From DATLFA01 sp039934635 (GTDB lineage: Bacteria > Actinomycetota > Acidimicrobiia > Acidimicrobiales > WLNW01), in contig JBDTLT010000114.1 in the NCBI GenBank assembly GCA_039934635.1, positions 1-16,439 of the forward strand: 16,439 nucleotides of DNA. The letters are read 5' to 3'. The position numbers and the translations under genes are program-made. The stretch's first letter is position 1, and the number at the start of each line of letters is the position of its first letter. This document shows, in pieces, positions 1 through 7,119 of this stretch. A model generated the notes under the pieces. It was not told where the DNA came from, did no database searches, and was given only the letters and a program-made list of their open reading frames with translations.

Positions 1-150
1 ATGCGATTGCACGGCGCGTACGGCTATTCGACCGAGCTCGATATCGAGCGGCTCTACCGCGACGCTCCATTGATGGCGATCGGCGAAGGCACCAACGACA
101 TCTTGCGGACGGTCATTGCCCGCGGGTTGTCGCGCGAGCTCGAAGGCTGA
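1..150 (+). CDS. Acyl-CoA dehydrogenase, C-terminal fragment (5' end outside window)
   Basis: The first 49 codons are open from the left edge and end in TGA at 148-150. They read as the end of the C-terminal helical domain of an acyl-CoA dehydrogenase: GAYGYS, then RLYRDAPLMAIGEGTNDILR. In this family the Glu of the EGTxxI(L)R motif (residue 29 of the fragment) is the catalytic base in medium-chain-type enzymes. The family uses FAD to introduce an alpha,beta double bond into acyl-CoA thioesters in the cytoplasm and passes electrons to ETF. The Met at position 1 is only the first codon of the window; the real start must lie well upstream because the family is about 380-400 residues long. It converges on the LLM gene with a one-base gap. 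The substrate cannot be judged from this piece. Confidence 0.9.
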   Translation: MRLHGAYGYSTELDIERLYRDAPLMAIGEGTNDILRTVIARGLSRELEG

Positions 151-151
151 A

Positions 152-1057
152 CTACGACGAGCGCGCCGCCAAGAACGCGCGGGAGCGAGCCCGCTCGGCG
201 GGGTCACCGAGCACGTTGGCGAGCAACTCGGTCATGCCCGCGTCGGCCAGCGCATCGATGCGCTGGCCAACCGTGTCCTCATCGCCGATGAGCGCGATAT
301 CGACGGGCTCGGCCACGCCTTCGGCCGCCACCATTCGCGCGTACGACGCCATGCGTGCTGTACCCGCCATGCCGGGCCCGAGCCGTTCGCGCGCACCTGC
401 CACATCGCTCGTCACGCAGACCGGTATCCCGACGATGACGCGCGGGTCCGGTCGTGCCGCCGCGGCCGCCGCGGCACGCAGACGTGGCACGACGTCGTTG
501 CGCAACGTCGAGACACCCGTCATCCACGTCACCGTACCGTCGGCATAGCGACCGGCCAGGTCGAGCATCTTCGGCCCGAGTGCGGCGACCACGAGACCTG
601 GTCGTGCGATCTTGAACGGCACTTCGATGTGCGCACTCAAGAAGTTGCCGTCGACGTCGGCTCGGCGCGACATGCCCAACAACCCGTCGAGCGCGCGGAG
701 TTCTTCTTCGCACAACCCGACCACCGACTTGTACGGAATGCCATACCAACCTTCGGAGACCGGCTTGTGCGTGACCCCGACACCCAGCGTGACGCGACCT
801 TCACCCGCAACATCGGCGAGTGTCAGCGTCTGTTGCGCGAGAGGAATCGGATGGCGGCCCTGAATCGGCACGACCGCGGTGCCGAGTGCGATCGACGCGA
901 CCTCGCGCGCCGCGACGGCGAGCGCGGTCAACGCGTCGAGCCCCGCGGTCTGCGGCAACCAGAACCCGGGAAACCCTTCGTCGGCTGCGGCACGAACGCG
1001 CGTGACCACCTCGTCGACCGTCGTCGAATCGCTGCCGCCGTAGATCGAAATCCGCAT
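152..1057 (-). CDS. LLM class F420-dependent oxidoreductase
   Basis: A 301-residue luciferase-like TIM barrel. The N-terminus MRISIYGG forms the first strand. It is followed by FPGFWLPQTAG, a segment IALGTAVVPIQGRHP typical of the second and third strands, and RVTLGVGVTHKPV, which matches the LGVGxxH region of actinobacterial F420-type enzymes. It resembles the group typified by MSMEG_4879 (recalled, not searched). Such enzymes move hydride between coenzyme F420 (sometimes FMN) and a small organic substrate in the cytosol. An in-frame GTG at 1126 would add 23 residues, but ATG at 1057 is preferred because GGGGAG lies just upstream and the conserved fold begins there. The upstream region is shared with the divergent DUF2510 pseudogene. 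The substrate is unknown. Confidence 0.9.
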   Translation of the reverse strand: MRISIYGGSDSTTVDEVVTRVRAAADEGFPGFWLPQTAGLDALTALAVAAREVASIALGTAVVPIQGRHPIPLAQQTLTLADVAGEGRVTLGVGVTHKPVSEGWYGIPYKSVVGLCEEELRALDGLLGMSRRADVDGNFLSAHIEVPFKIARPGLVVAALGPKMLDLAGRYADGTVTWMTGVSTLRNDVVPRLRAAAAAAARPDPRVIVGIPVCVTSDVAGARERLGPGMAGTARMASYARMVAAEGVAEPVDIALIGDEDTVGQRIDALADAGMTELLANVLGDPAERARSRAFLAARSS

Positions 1058-1134
1058 GTCCGTCTCCCCGTCGCCGAATCGCTCATCATGCCAGTCTGCA
1101 GTCGCGGCGAGCAGCCCGAGTACCATCCGGCGCC
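1058..1134. promoter_or_regulatory. Divergent intergenic region with candidate leaderless promoter
   Basis: This 77-bp gap lies between the LLM gene (-) and the DUF2510 gene (+). On the plus strand TACCAT (1121-1126) fits the actinobacterial -10 pattern TANNNT and ends 8 bases before the ATG at 1135. There is no Shine-Dalgarno sequence, so transcription may start at or next to the start codon. No convincing -35 is visible. On the minus strand the LLM gene has a GGGGAG ribosome-binding site. The promoter call rests on pattern only. Confidence 0.3.
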
Positions 1135-1757
1135 ATGACGCTGCCCCCGGCCGGTTGGTTTCCCGACCCGAACGATCCGGCTCGGCAGCGGTATTGGGAC
1201 GGCGAGCGCTGGACCGAACACTTCACGCCGGCCGCCCCGACCGGCTATGCGATCCCGGCACCGGGCGCTCTGCGAACCGGCCCGTTCGAGTCGGCACGAG
1301 GGCTGGCGCACGCGACGATCGTGTTGCTCATCTTGACCGCGTTGTTGAGCATTGCTTCGGCTTTCGTCAGCCTTCATCGCGCGTCGCTCGCCAGTGACTT
1401 CATTGGTGATCCGAGATCAGTGTCGATATCTAACCTGCAAAGTGCCGACGACCGCGTGCAGGCCTTCGGGTTGCTCGGCGTCGCGAGCTACGTCGTGACG
1501 GGCATCGTCTTCGTCGTGTGGTTCCAGCGCTGCTGCATGTCTGGTGGACCTTCTTCATCGCCGGAGCGGTCGTGTCGCGCCTCATGGCCTCGTTGTCACG
1601 AGACTCCGACTCCATGTCCGAGCTCAGAAACCTCGACCGCGTGTCCGCGGTGGCCGAGCTCGTCACAGTGGTGGGAGCAATCCTCGCGGCGCTGGTGGTG
1701 CGGGCCATGACCGCCCGGGGCGAGCAGCGGGCCCGCCACCTGGGAATTTCCCCGTGA
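1135..1757 (+). pseudogene. DUF2510/DUF4328-like membrane protein, broken by internal deletion and frameshift
   Basis: The 5' frame from ATG 1135 begins with a DUF2510 domain (residues about 5-32: PPAGWFPDPNDPARQRYWDGERWTEHF, key residues GW-PDP-RYWDG-WT). Two hydrophobic helices follow (about residues 61-80 and 112-130), the second ending VVWFQR. After about base 1531 this frame turns into Pro/Ser/Arg-rich nonsense and stops at 1710. From about 1536 another frame (+2) reads HVWWTFFIAGAVVSRL and then a Leu/Val-rich helix, ending GISP at 1757. These are the start and end of one DUF4328-like membrane domain. The family's middle part, normally with a GWAIGGWF-like core and roughly 40-55 residues, is absent. 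A deletion that also shifted the frame explains this; a single sequencing error would not restore the core. The function of the intact family is poorly known. Confidence 0.7.
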
Positions 1758-1789
1758 GACCGCCATGTGCCAGGCGTCACTTTCGGTGG

Positions 1790-1807
1790 TAGCGTGACAG
1801 CAGGAGG
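1790..1807 (+). promoter_or_regulatory. Candidate -10 box and strong Shine-Dalgarno for the Usp-dodecin gene
   Basis: TAGCGT (1790-1795) fits TANNNT, and AGGAGG (1802-1807) is a near-perfect ribosome-binding site 6 bases before the GTG at 1814. The Shine-Dalgarno decides the GTG start. The -10 call is weak, since no clear -35 is seen upstream. Confidence 0.4.
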
Positions 1808-1813
1808 TAGCGC

Positions 1814-2566
1814 GTGACGTCGTTCCTGGTGGTCGCCAACAAGACTTTGGGTGGCGAAGGGCTGGCCGCGCACCTCCGCCAAGTCATCGAGACCAACCCC
1901 ACGTCCGACTTCGTGGTGGTCGTTCCGTTCTCGGCGCCGGTCCCGGTCGACGCGGGCGGCGCGATGGGCGGCATCGCCGTCATCGACCTCGAGACCGAGG
2001 AGTACCTCGAAAGCACCGCGCGAGGACGACTCGACGCATTGCTCGGGTGGCTGCGGGCCGCCGGCGTCGACGCCGCGGGCGAGGTCGTCAGGGGCGATCC
2101 GGTGGCCTCGATGGAGCGCGTGGCGCGCTCGCACACTTTCGACGAGATCATCATCTCGACGCTGCCCGAACGCATCTCGCAATGGCTTCGCATGGACCTC
2201 GTGCGCCGCGTGTCGCGCAAGTTCGAGGTGCCGATCACGACCGTCATCGGCACGGCCAACGACGAACTCGTGCCCCCCGCCGAACGACTCGTGCACACGC
2301 GCTCGACCGAGGCGGCCACGGCGACAATCAGTTCGAACGGAAAGAGAGATGCGATGGGTGAGAGCGTCTACAAGATCATCGAGTTGGTCGGTACGAGCAC
2401 CGAGAGTTGGGAAAAGGCCGCTGCCGCGGCGGTGACCAAGGCCTCGAAGACGTTGCGTGATCTGCGCGTCGCAGAGATCGCCCAACTCGATCTCGTCATC
2501 GACAACGGCGTGATCAGCGCGTACCGCGCCAAAGTCAAGGTCTCGTTCAAATACGAAGGCGAATGA
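1814..2566 (+). CDS. Universal-stress-like domain fused to a dodecin
   Basis: A 250-residue, two-part protein. Residues 1-148 look like a UspA/HUP-type alpha/beta domain: FLVVANKTLGGEGL at the first strand, RLDALLGWLRAAGVDAAGEV in the middle, and FDEIIISTLPERISQWLRMDL followed by VPITTVIG near the end. Residues 149-180 are a low-complexity linker. Residues 181-250 form a complete dodecin: YKIIELVGTSTESWE, then KASKTLRDLRVAEI and AYRAKVKVSFKYEG at the last strand. Dodecins are small hollow dodecamers that store flavins or CoA; Usp domains often bind ATP. The position of the flavin-stacking Trp in characterised dodecins (LRWFEV type) is Val here. GTG is chosen as start for its AGGAGG. An internal ATG at 2354 (residue 181) has its own GGAAAGAGAG, so a free dodecin may also be made. 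The gene is convergent with the next one. Confidence 0.85.
   Translation: MTSFLVVANKTLGGEGLAAHLRQVIETNPTSDFVVVVPFSAPVPVDAGGAMGGIAVIDLETEEYLESTARGRLDALLGWLRAAGVDAAGEVVRGDPVASMERVARSHTFDEIIISTLPERISQWLRMDLVRRVSRKFEVPITTVIGTANDELVPPAERLVHTRSTEAATATISSNGKRDAMGESVYKIIELVGTSTESWEKAAAAAVTKASKTLRDLRVAEIAQLDLVIDNGVISAYRAKVKVSFKYEGE
2354..2566 (+). CDS. Possible free dodecin from internal start within the fusion
   Basis: ATG at 2354 begins exactly where dodecin homology begins (MGESVYKIIE), and purine-rich GGAAAGAGAG lies upstream (2339-2348). The product would be 70 residues, the usual dodecin length. No stop codon separates it from the Usp-like part, so it is either the C-terminal domain of the fusion, an internally started second product, or both. 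Free subunits could let the 12-subunit shell form with only some subunits carrying the bulky N-terminal domain. That is inference. Confidence 0.45.
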   Translation: MGESVYKIIELVGTSTESWEKAAAAAVTKASKTLRDLRVAEIAQLDLVIDNGVISAYRAKVKVSFKYEGE

Positions 2567-2579
2567 GCGCCCGCCACTA

Positions 2580-4016
2580 CTAGCGGTTTGCCAGCACGGT
2601 GCCGTCGAAGAAGTCGGGGGCGCTCGCCGTCAAGAACCGCCGCGCGTTGTCGTAGGTGAAACGACGGAAGTCGTCTTCGGTCATGAGACCCGACGTCACC
2701 AATTCCCACGCCTCGGGAATGACGTGGTCCGCGTGCGCAACATCCCAATGCCCGATGTCGGAACCGAGCGTGGCGTTGAGATCGACACCGAGACCGTTGC
2801 GTTTGCTCGATGCGAGCGCGACCGTGCGATCGTCGGCCTCGCAGCCGAAGTAGAAGGACTGCGCAAATCGCTCGGCAAGCTCTTGGCGGGTGTGTGCGTC
2901 GACTTGCGCCCAGTCGTCGCGATCTTCGGGCGGCTCGCTGAAGATCGGCGTATCGAGCAGGGCCTCGCGCACGGACACGTCGGAACCCGGCGACAGGTCA
3001 CCGCCATAACGGTCCGCGAACGCGACGAGTTCGTCGAAGTTCAACGCCGCAGGGTCGAAATCGCCCATCGTCGAGGGACGGCGCTTCTCCCAATGCTCGG
3101 TCATGTCCGCCAATAGCGGCACGGCCCACGACACTCCACACTCCAAGAACGCGAAGGGCATGGTGGGGAATCGGCGCGTGACCCCACCCATGAACAACGC
3201 CTTGCACAGTGGATACATCGACTGCATGAACATGCCGACGTGGTTGAAGCTGAAGTTCGAGATCGACGTGCAGATGCCCGGCCGTGGGCTGAGGCCTCCG
3301 TGAAACGTGACGGCCAGGCCGAGCTCGCTCGCGCGCTGCCACACGGGGTCGTAGTCGTGGATCGAATCGAGACCGAACACGTCGAACCAATGCGTCTGGT
3401 TGGGATACATCCAACGCGCCGTTTGCTGACGTGGTTGCGCGATGGGTCGCAAGACGCCTTCGGGAAGCGCCACGGTCTTGAGACCGATCTGCTTGCAGTG
3501 CTCGAGCTCGGCGATCGCTTCGGCCGGGTCGTGCATCGGCACAACCCCTGCCGCCGTCATGCGATCGGCGAACGGCCCATAGACCGCGGCGAAGTAGTCG
3601 TTGTAGCCACGGCAGAGGCCTTGGCGCACTTCGGCTTCGTCGATGCTGCAGATCGTCAGCGCGTTCGTCGGGTAGAGCACTGCATAATCGAGGCCGAGCG
3701 ACGCCATCTGTTCGTAGAGCATGCGCGGAAACATCGGGATCGCCCGCTCCGCGGTGACCTTGGTGTGTTGCGTCCACCAACCTCTTTGCGGCACGCGCGT
3801 ATCCACTCGCTCGGATAGTGGCGCCGGCGTGCGACCGGCGTAGAGCAGCGCGTGCTCCCGTTCGATGTAGCGCGTGAACAGCGGCTGACCCAACGCCTCG
3901 CGCAGGTACGGCACGGTCGCCTGGAACAGCTCGATGACGTGACCATCCATGTCGATGATCGGGTGCGCGATGCCGAGGTCGTCGCGCATCGATCGATCCA
4001 TCTGTTCGACACTCAT
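2580..4016 (-). CDS. Amidohydrolase family 2 (Amidohydro_2) metal-dependent enzyme, long form
   Basis: A 478-residue TIM-barrel metalloenzyme of the ACMSD-like amidohydrolase superfamily. The N-terminal metal motif is PIIDMDGHVIE (D22, D24, H26). Later come AVTFHGGLS, with the barrel His, and FLECGVSWAVP. Near the C-terminus, GSDIGHWDV gives the SDxxH Asp. Family members hydrolyse C-N or C-C bonds or decarboxylate small aromatic or cyclic acids with a Zn or Mn ion. It is about 100 residues longer than the other barrels here; the extra length lies between the CGVSW segment and the SDIGH motif. Start: ATG at 4016 overlaps the upstream stop as ATGA, so translational coupling is likely. An upstream in-frame GTG at 4043 would add nine residues and lacks a ribosome-binding site. 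It is the last gene of the 6105-2580 operon. The substrate is unknown. Confidence 0.88.
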   Translation of the reverse strand: MSVEQMDRSMRDDLGIAHPIIDMDGHVIELFQATVPYLREALGQPLFTRYIEREHALLYAGRTPAPLSERVDTRVPQRGWWTQHTKVTAERAIPMFPRMLYEQMASLGLDYAVLYPTNALTICSIDEAEVRQGLCRGYNDYFAAVYGPFADRMTAAGVVPMHDPAEAIAELEHCKQIGLKTVALPEGVLRPIAQPRQQTARWMYPNQTHWFDVFGLDSIHDYDPVWQRASELGLAVTFHGGLSPRPGICTSISNFSFNHVGMFMQSMYPLCKALFMGGVTRRFPTMPFAFLECGVSWAVPLLADMTEHWEKRRPSTMGDFDPAALNFDELVAFADRYGGDLSPGSDVSVREALLDTPIFSEPPEDRDDWAQVDAHTRQELAERFAQSFYFGCEADDRTVALASSKRNGLGVDLNATLGSDIGHWDVAHADHVIPEAWELVTSGLMTEDDFRRFTYDNARRFLTASAPDFFDGTVLANR

Positions 4017-4999
4017 TTGACGAGGTCGTGTTGGTAGAGCCACTCGACGGTCTCGCGCAACGACTCGTCGAGGGGACGCGGGTGATAGTCGAGCCGGTCG
4101 ATCGTCGTCTGGTTGACGAAGTAGGGCTCGGGGAATTTCTGATGGGCCAGTGCGGTCAAACTCGGGCCGACCCGTTGACGCACGTCTTCGCTGGCGTCGA
4201 GGTCGGCCGCAGTGATCTCGTTGACGCGGTGCTCGACGCCTGCGATCTCACAGGCACGGTTGCAGAATGTCGCCATGGTGCTCACCTCGTGGCTGCCCGC
4301 GAACGCCAAGTACTTCTCGCCCCGCACGCCTTTGTCGAGCGCAGCAATCGATGCGAACGCGACATCGGACGCCAGCGACCACGGGATCGGGAACGACACC
4401 GCGGCGTCGAAGCGGCCGAGCAACGCCCAGACGATGCGCAGGTTGAAGCTCGGTGCCTCCATCGCACGATTGATCGTGGGCGCCGGACCGAACGTGCCAC
4501 CCGGGATGACGACGCTGACATCGAGACCGGCGTCGGCGCGCCGCATTGCTTCGAGGAACGCCGCGCCTTTGGTGACGGTGTAGGGGTCACTCGACGCGTG
4601 CGGGTCGAACGACGAGGTCTCGGTCAGCGGTGAGGTCTTGAAATCGAAGTAGGTCGTGGTGCCGAGGGTGACCACTCGTTTGATGCCGGCCGCTTGAGCG
4701 GCGTCGAGGACGTTGGCCACGCCGCCGGTGTTGACGCGCTGATGCTCGCCCATGTCCTGGCTGGGGCCGCCGAGCACCGCGGCCGAATGGATCACACCGT
4801 CGCAACCGTCGGCGGCGCGGGTCACGCTGGCCGAATCGGTGATGTCGCCCTCGACGATGATGACACCCAGATCACGCAACGGCCCCATCTCGCTGCCGGG
4901 ACGAGCGAGGGCCCGCACCTGATCGCCTCGTTCGATCAGCTGCTTGCAGATGTTGGAGCCGATGAGCCCTGTCCCACCGGTCACGAACACATTCCTCAT
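4013..4999 (-). CDS. NAD(P)-dependent epimerase/dehydratase family protein (extended SDR)
   Basis: 328 residues. The Rossmann motif TGGTGLIG (7-14) is of the TGxxGxxG type used by extended or atypical SDRs. ARPGS after strand 2 (R33) suggests NADP(H). The active site is YTVTK (Y140, K144), with Thr-rich TLGTTT where Ser is usual. It resembles 3-beta-hydroxysteroid dehydrogenase, dihydroflavonol reductase and NAD-dependent epimerase proteins, so reduction or oxidation of a hydroxyl or ketone on a cyclic molecule is plausible. Its ATG overlaps the previous stop and its TGA overlaps the next ATG, both as ATGA. It is therefore locked between two amidohydrolases, and the three products probably act in one pathway. 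A nucleotide-sugar role is less likely because no sugar-nucleotide genes are adjacent. Confidence 0.88.
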   Translation of the reverse strand: MRNVFVTGGTGLIGSNICKQLIERGDQVRALARPGSEMGPLRDLGVIIVEGDITDSASVTRAADGCDGVIHSAAVLGGPSQDMGEHQRVNTGGVANVLDAAQAAGIKRVVTLGTTTYFDFKTSPLTETSSFDPHASSDPYTVTKGAAFLEAMRRADAGLDVSVVIPGGTFGPAPTINRAMEAPSFNLRIVWALLGRFDAAVSFPIPWSLASDVAFASIAALDKGVRGEKYLAFAGSHEVSTMATFCNRACEIAGVEHRVNEITAADLDASEDVRQRVGPSLTALAHQKFPEPYFVNQTTIDRLDYHPRPLDESLRETVEWLYQHDLVK

Positions 5000-6105
5000 T
5001 GCGGTCCCTTCACGTCGATCTGGTAGAGCGCGGCTGCATTGTCGCAGACGATCTTGCGCCGATCATCGGCGGAGAGTCGCGACAGCGCGGATGTGGCGAT
5101 GGCTTCGCGCGAGCGGGGCCATGTGCTGTCGCCGTGCGGATAGTCGGAGGCCCACATGACATTGCCGGCGCCGATGTGGTCGATGAGCTCCAGGCCCACA
5201 TCGTCTTCTTCGTAGGTCATGAAGATTTGGCGGTCGAAGATCTCGCGTGGCGTCATCGACAACGCGTCGGTCCCGATGACATCGCGAAACCGTCGGTGCT
5301 GCTCGTCCATGCGTTCGAGAACGTAGGGCAACCATCCGAGACCCGACTCGCCGAACACGACCGGCACATTCGGGTGGCGATCCAACGTGCCCGAGAAGAT
5401 CAAGCCGACGAGGATCTCGTCCAGCTGCATCTGGATGATCGTCGCGGTGGCCGGCGCCCGCCAAACGCCGGGGGCGAAGAACACGCTGTGCATGCCGCCG
5501 CCGATGTGCACGCTGATCGGGATGCGGGCCTCGTCGGCGATCGACCAGAAACGGTCCCACTCGGGGAAGAACAGGCGGGGTTCTCCGATGAACGGATCGA
5601 TGATCGCGCCCCGGTGACCGAGCGCGACGACGGTCTGCAATTCGGCCGCCGCCGCATCGGGCGACGCGCTCGGCAGGTGCGCGAGAACGACGAGGCGATT
5701 GGGATCGGTGGCGTTGAATTCGACCGCCCACTGGTTGTACGCACGGATGCATGCCAGCCGCGCGTCGTCGTCCGCCGCGGGCAGGCCACCAAGTGGCCCG
5801 TAGATGACGTGCGTGAGCACATCATCGACGTCCATGTCCTCGAGTCGCTCGTGCGGCCGGCCCGGCCGGTAGCCGCGCTCGTCGGTGACTCGATACCCCT
5901 TGCCCCGCCGGCCGCTCAGCGCGAGCGGCTGGTCCCCGAGAAACCACGTCGGGCCGTCCGCACCGTCACGCACTGCGGGCACCCTTTCGCGCAGCGCCGA
6001 CGCGACCCGCGTGACGAACAGGTCGGGCGGCATCACATTGAGGTCCATGTGGTCGTCCGCCGAGACCACCGGATGCTCGAATGTCGCGGGCGCCGGTGCG
6101 GTCAT
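4996..6105 (-). CDS. Amidohydrolase family 2 (Amidohydro_2) metal-dependent enzyme
   Basis: 369 residues, normal family length. Metal and active-site residues are visible: SADDHMD (D17, H19), ISVHIGGGMH (H200), FGESGLGWLPYVLERMDEQH (E253) and MWASDYPHGDSTWP (D321). The SDYPH and ESGxGW signatures are typical of actinobacterial Amidohydro_2 proteins related to ACMSD and gamma-resorcylate decarboxylases. Start: ATG 6105 has GAGGGGAA at a good distance. It is the first gene of a three-gene operon, and its TGA overlaps the start of the extended SDR. A hydrolase or decarboxylase role in ring or carboxylic-acid degradation is inferred from the family; the reaction cannot be assigned. Confidence 0.9.
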   Translation of the reverse strand: MTAPAPATFEHPVVSADDHMDLNVMPPDLFVTRVASALRERVPAVRDGADGPTWFLGDQPLALSGRRGKGYRVTDERGYRPGRPHERLEDMDVDDVLTHVIYGPLGGLPAADDDARLACIRAYNQWAVEFNATDPNRLVVLAHLPSASPDAAAAELQTVVALGHRGAIIDPFIGEPRLFFPEWDRFWSIADEARIPISVHIGGGMHSVFFAPGVWRAPATATIIQMQLDEILVGLIFSGTLDRHPNVPVVFGESGLGWLPYVLERMDEQHRRFRDVIGTDALSMTPREIFDRQIFMTYEEDDVGLELIDHIGAGNVMWASDYPHGDSTWPRSREAIATSALSRLSADDRRKIVCDNAAALYQIDVKGPQ

Positions 6106-6184
6106 CGTTCGTTCCCCTCTGTCATCTCGTCTCGCCTCGTCCCAGAGCGCACGCTACTCTCAGCGCGACTTACGGGGGGTTGGC
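6106..6184. promoter_or_regulatory. Divergent promoter region of the amidohydrolase operon and the SDR
   Basis: A 79-bp gap between divergent genes. Overlapping back-to-back TANNNT boxes are visible: TACTCT (6155-6160) on plus and TAGCGT (complement of 6151-6156) on minus. Each gene has its own Shine-Dalgarno (GGGGGG for the plus gene, GAGGGGAA for the minus gene). No clear -35 boxes or operator palindrome are seen. Shared control of the two directions is inference. Confidence 0.3.
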
Positions 6185-6985
6185 ATGAGCTGGGGTCCAT
6201 TCGATCTGACGGGTAAGACCGTCATCGTCACTGGTTCGGCGATGGGTATCGGTTTCGGCATCGCGTCTCGCTGCCGCGAGGCGGGCGCCAACGTCTTCAT
6301 TGCGGACATCGACGCGGACGCGGCGGCCGCAGCGGTGACGCGTCTCGGTGCCGTTGCCGGCAACGGGTCCATTGCGTCGGCGCACGCCGACATCTCGAGT
6401 TCGAAATCTGCCGAAGACGTGGTGCTGACCTGCGCACGCGAACTCGGCGGTGTGCACATACTGGTCAACAACGCGGGTATCTACCCGATCATGCCCATCG
6501 CCGACGTCAATCCCGATATCGTCGACCGCATCATGCGCGTCAACGTGCACGGCGTGCTCTACATGACCAAGGCATTCGCGGCGCAGGTCGAGCGGCAGGG
6601 TGGCGGTGGAGCGATCGTCAACATCGCGTCGATCGACGGCATTCATCCGTCGTTCGTCGGCTTGTCGACCTACGGCGCGTCCAAAGGCGCGGTCATCGCC
6701 ATGACCAAGCATCATGCACTCGAGCTCGCGCCACTGCGCATCCGCGTCAACGCGATCGCGCCAGGCGCGATCATGACCGAAGGTGCGGCAAAGACGAGCG
6801 AGGGCGGCGGTCTCACCGAAGAAGAACGCCAGGCGATCGGCGACGCGATGACCGCCCGTATCGCGGTCGGTCGCATGGGCGAGCCCGACGACATCGCGAA
6901 GGTCGCGGTGTTCCTGGCGTCGTCGGCCGCCGACTATGTCACCGGCCAGATCATCGTCACCGACGGCGGCCTCCTCCTCAGCTGA
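6185..6985 (+). CDS. SDR family NAD-dependent oxidoreductase (classical)
   Basis: 266 residues. Classical SDR motifs occur in order: TGSAMGIG (16-23) for the dinucleotide, D41 at the end of strand 2 (indicating NAD), NNAG (95-98), catalytic S149, and YGASK (Y163, K167). The family ending DYVTGQIIVTDGG is present. Such enzymes interconvert alcohols and ketones in the cytosol, often on steroid, terpene or acyl substrates. The open frame continues upstream to 5885, but that part is antisense to the amidohydrolase; ATG 6185 is chosen for GGGGGG just upstream and for the standard SDR N-terminus. It starts a plus-strand run that resumes at 7984 after one minus-strand gene. A long hairpin lies downstream. 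Confidence 0.93.
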   Translation: MSWGPFDLTGKTVIVTGSAMGIGFGIASRCREAGANVFIADIDADAAAAAVTRLGAVAGNGSIASAHADISSSKSAEDVVLTCARELGGVHILVNNAGIYPIMPIADVNPDIVDRIMRVNVHGVLYMTKAFAAQVERQGGGGAIVNIASIDGIHPSFVGLSTYGASKGAVIAMTKHHALELAPLRIRVNAIAPGAIMTEGAAKTSEGGGLTEEERQAIGDAMTARIAVGRMGEPDDIAKVAVFLASSAADYVTGQIIVTDGGLLLS

Positions 6986-7052
6986 GCCACCGCTCAGATC
7001 GCAACCCCGCGATCCCTTCGCAATCCCCCGCGAACCCCCTTCGACCACCGTT

Positions 7053-7095
7053 CTCGCTGTCAAACGTGGGCTGTTAGCCCACGTTTGACAGCGAG
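7053..7095. terminator. Long perfect hairpin between convergent genes, probable bidirectional terminator
   Basis: Two perfectly complementary 20-bp arms (7053-7072 and 7076-7095) flank a GTT loop (7073-7075). It lies in the 134-bp gap between two convergent SDR genes, where a bidirectional terminator is expected. No T-tract follows on either strand, so it is not a textbook intrinsic terminator; U-less hairpin terminators have been proposed in high-GC Actinobacteria. The arms are unusually long and perfect, so a dispersed palindromic repeat is an alternative. The rest of 6986-7119 shows no gene. Confidence 0.6.
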
Positions 7096-7119
7096 TTCGG
7101 GGCAGCGGAGCTAAGGGCC

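Noticed and set aside
116..1138. Long plus-strand frame opposite the LLM gene
   Set aside because: Rich in Arg, His and Asp with no domain; it is the antisense shadow of the LLM gene, whose motifs and ribosome-binding site are clear.
1430..2485. Long minus-strand frame opposite the Usp-dodecin gene
   Set aside because: Composition is that of an antisense frame in high-GC DNA; the plus strand carries recognisable domains and a strong Shine-Dalgarno.
4017..4043. Upstream GTG start for the long amidohydrolase
   Set aside because: No ribosome-binding site; ATG 4016 in an ATGA overlap is the better start.
5885..6184. 100-codon N-terminal extension of the SDR at 6185
   Set aside because: It is antisense to the amidohydrolase and lies before a good ribosome-binding site and the normal SDR start.
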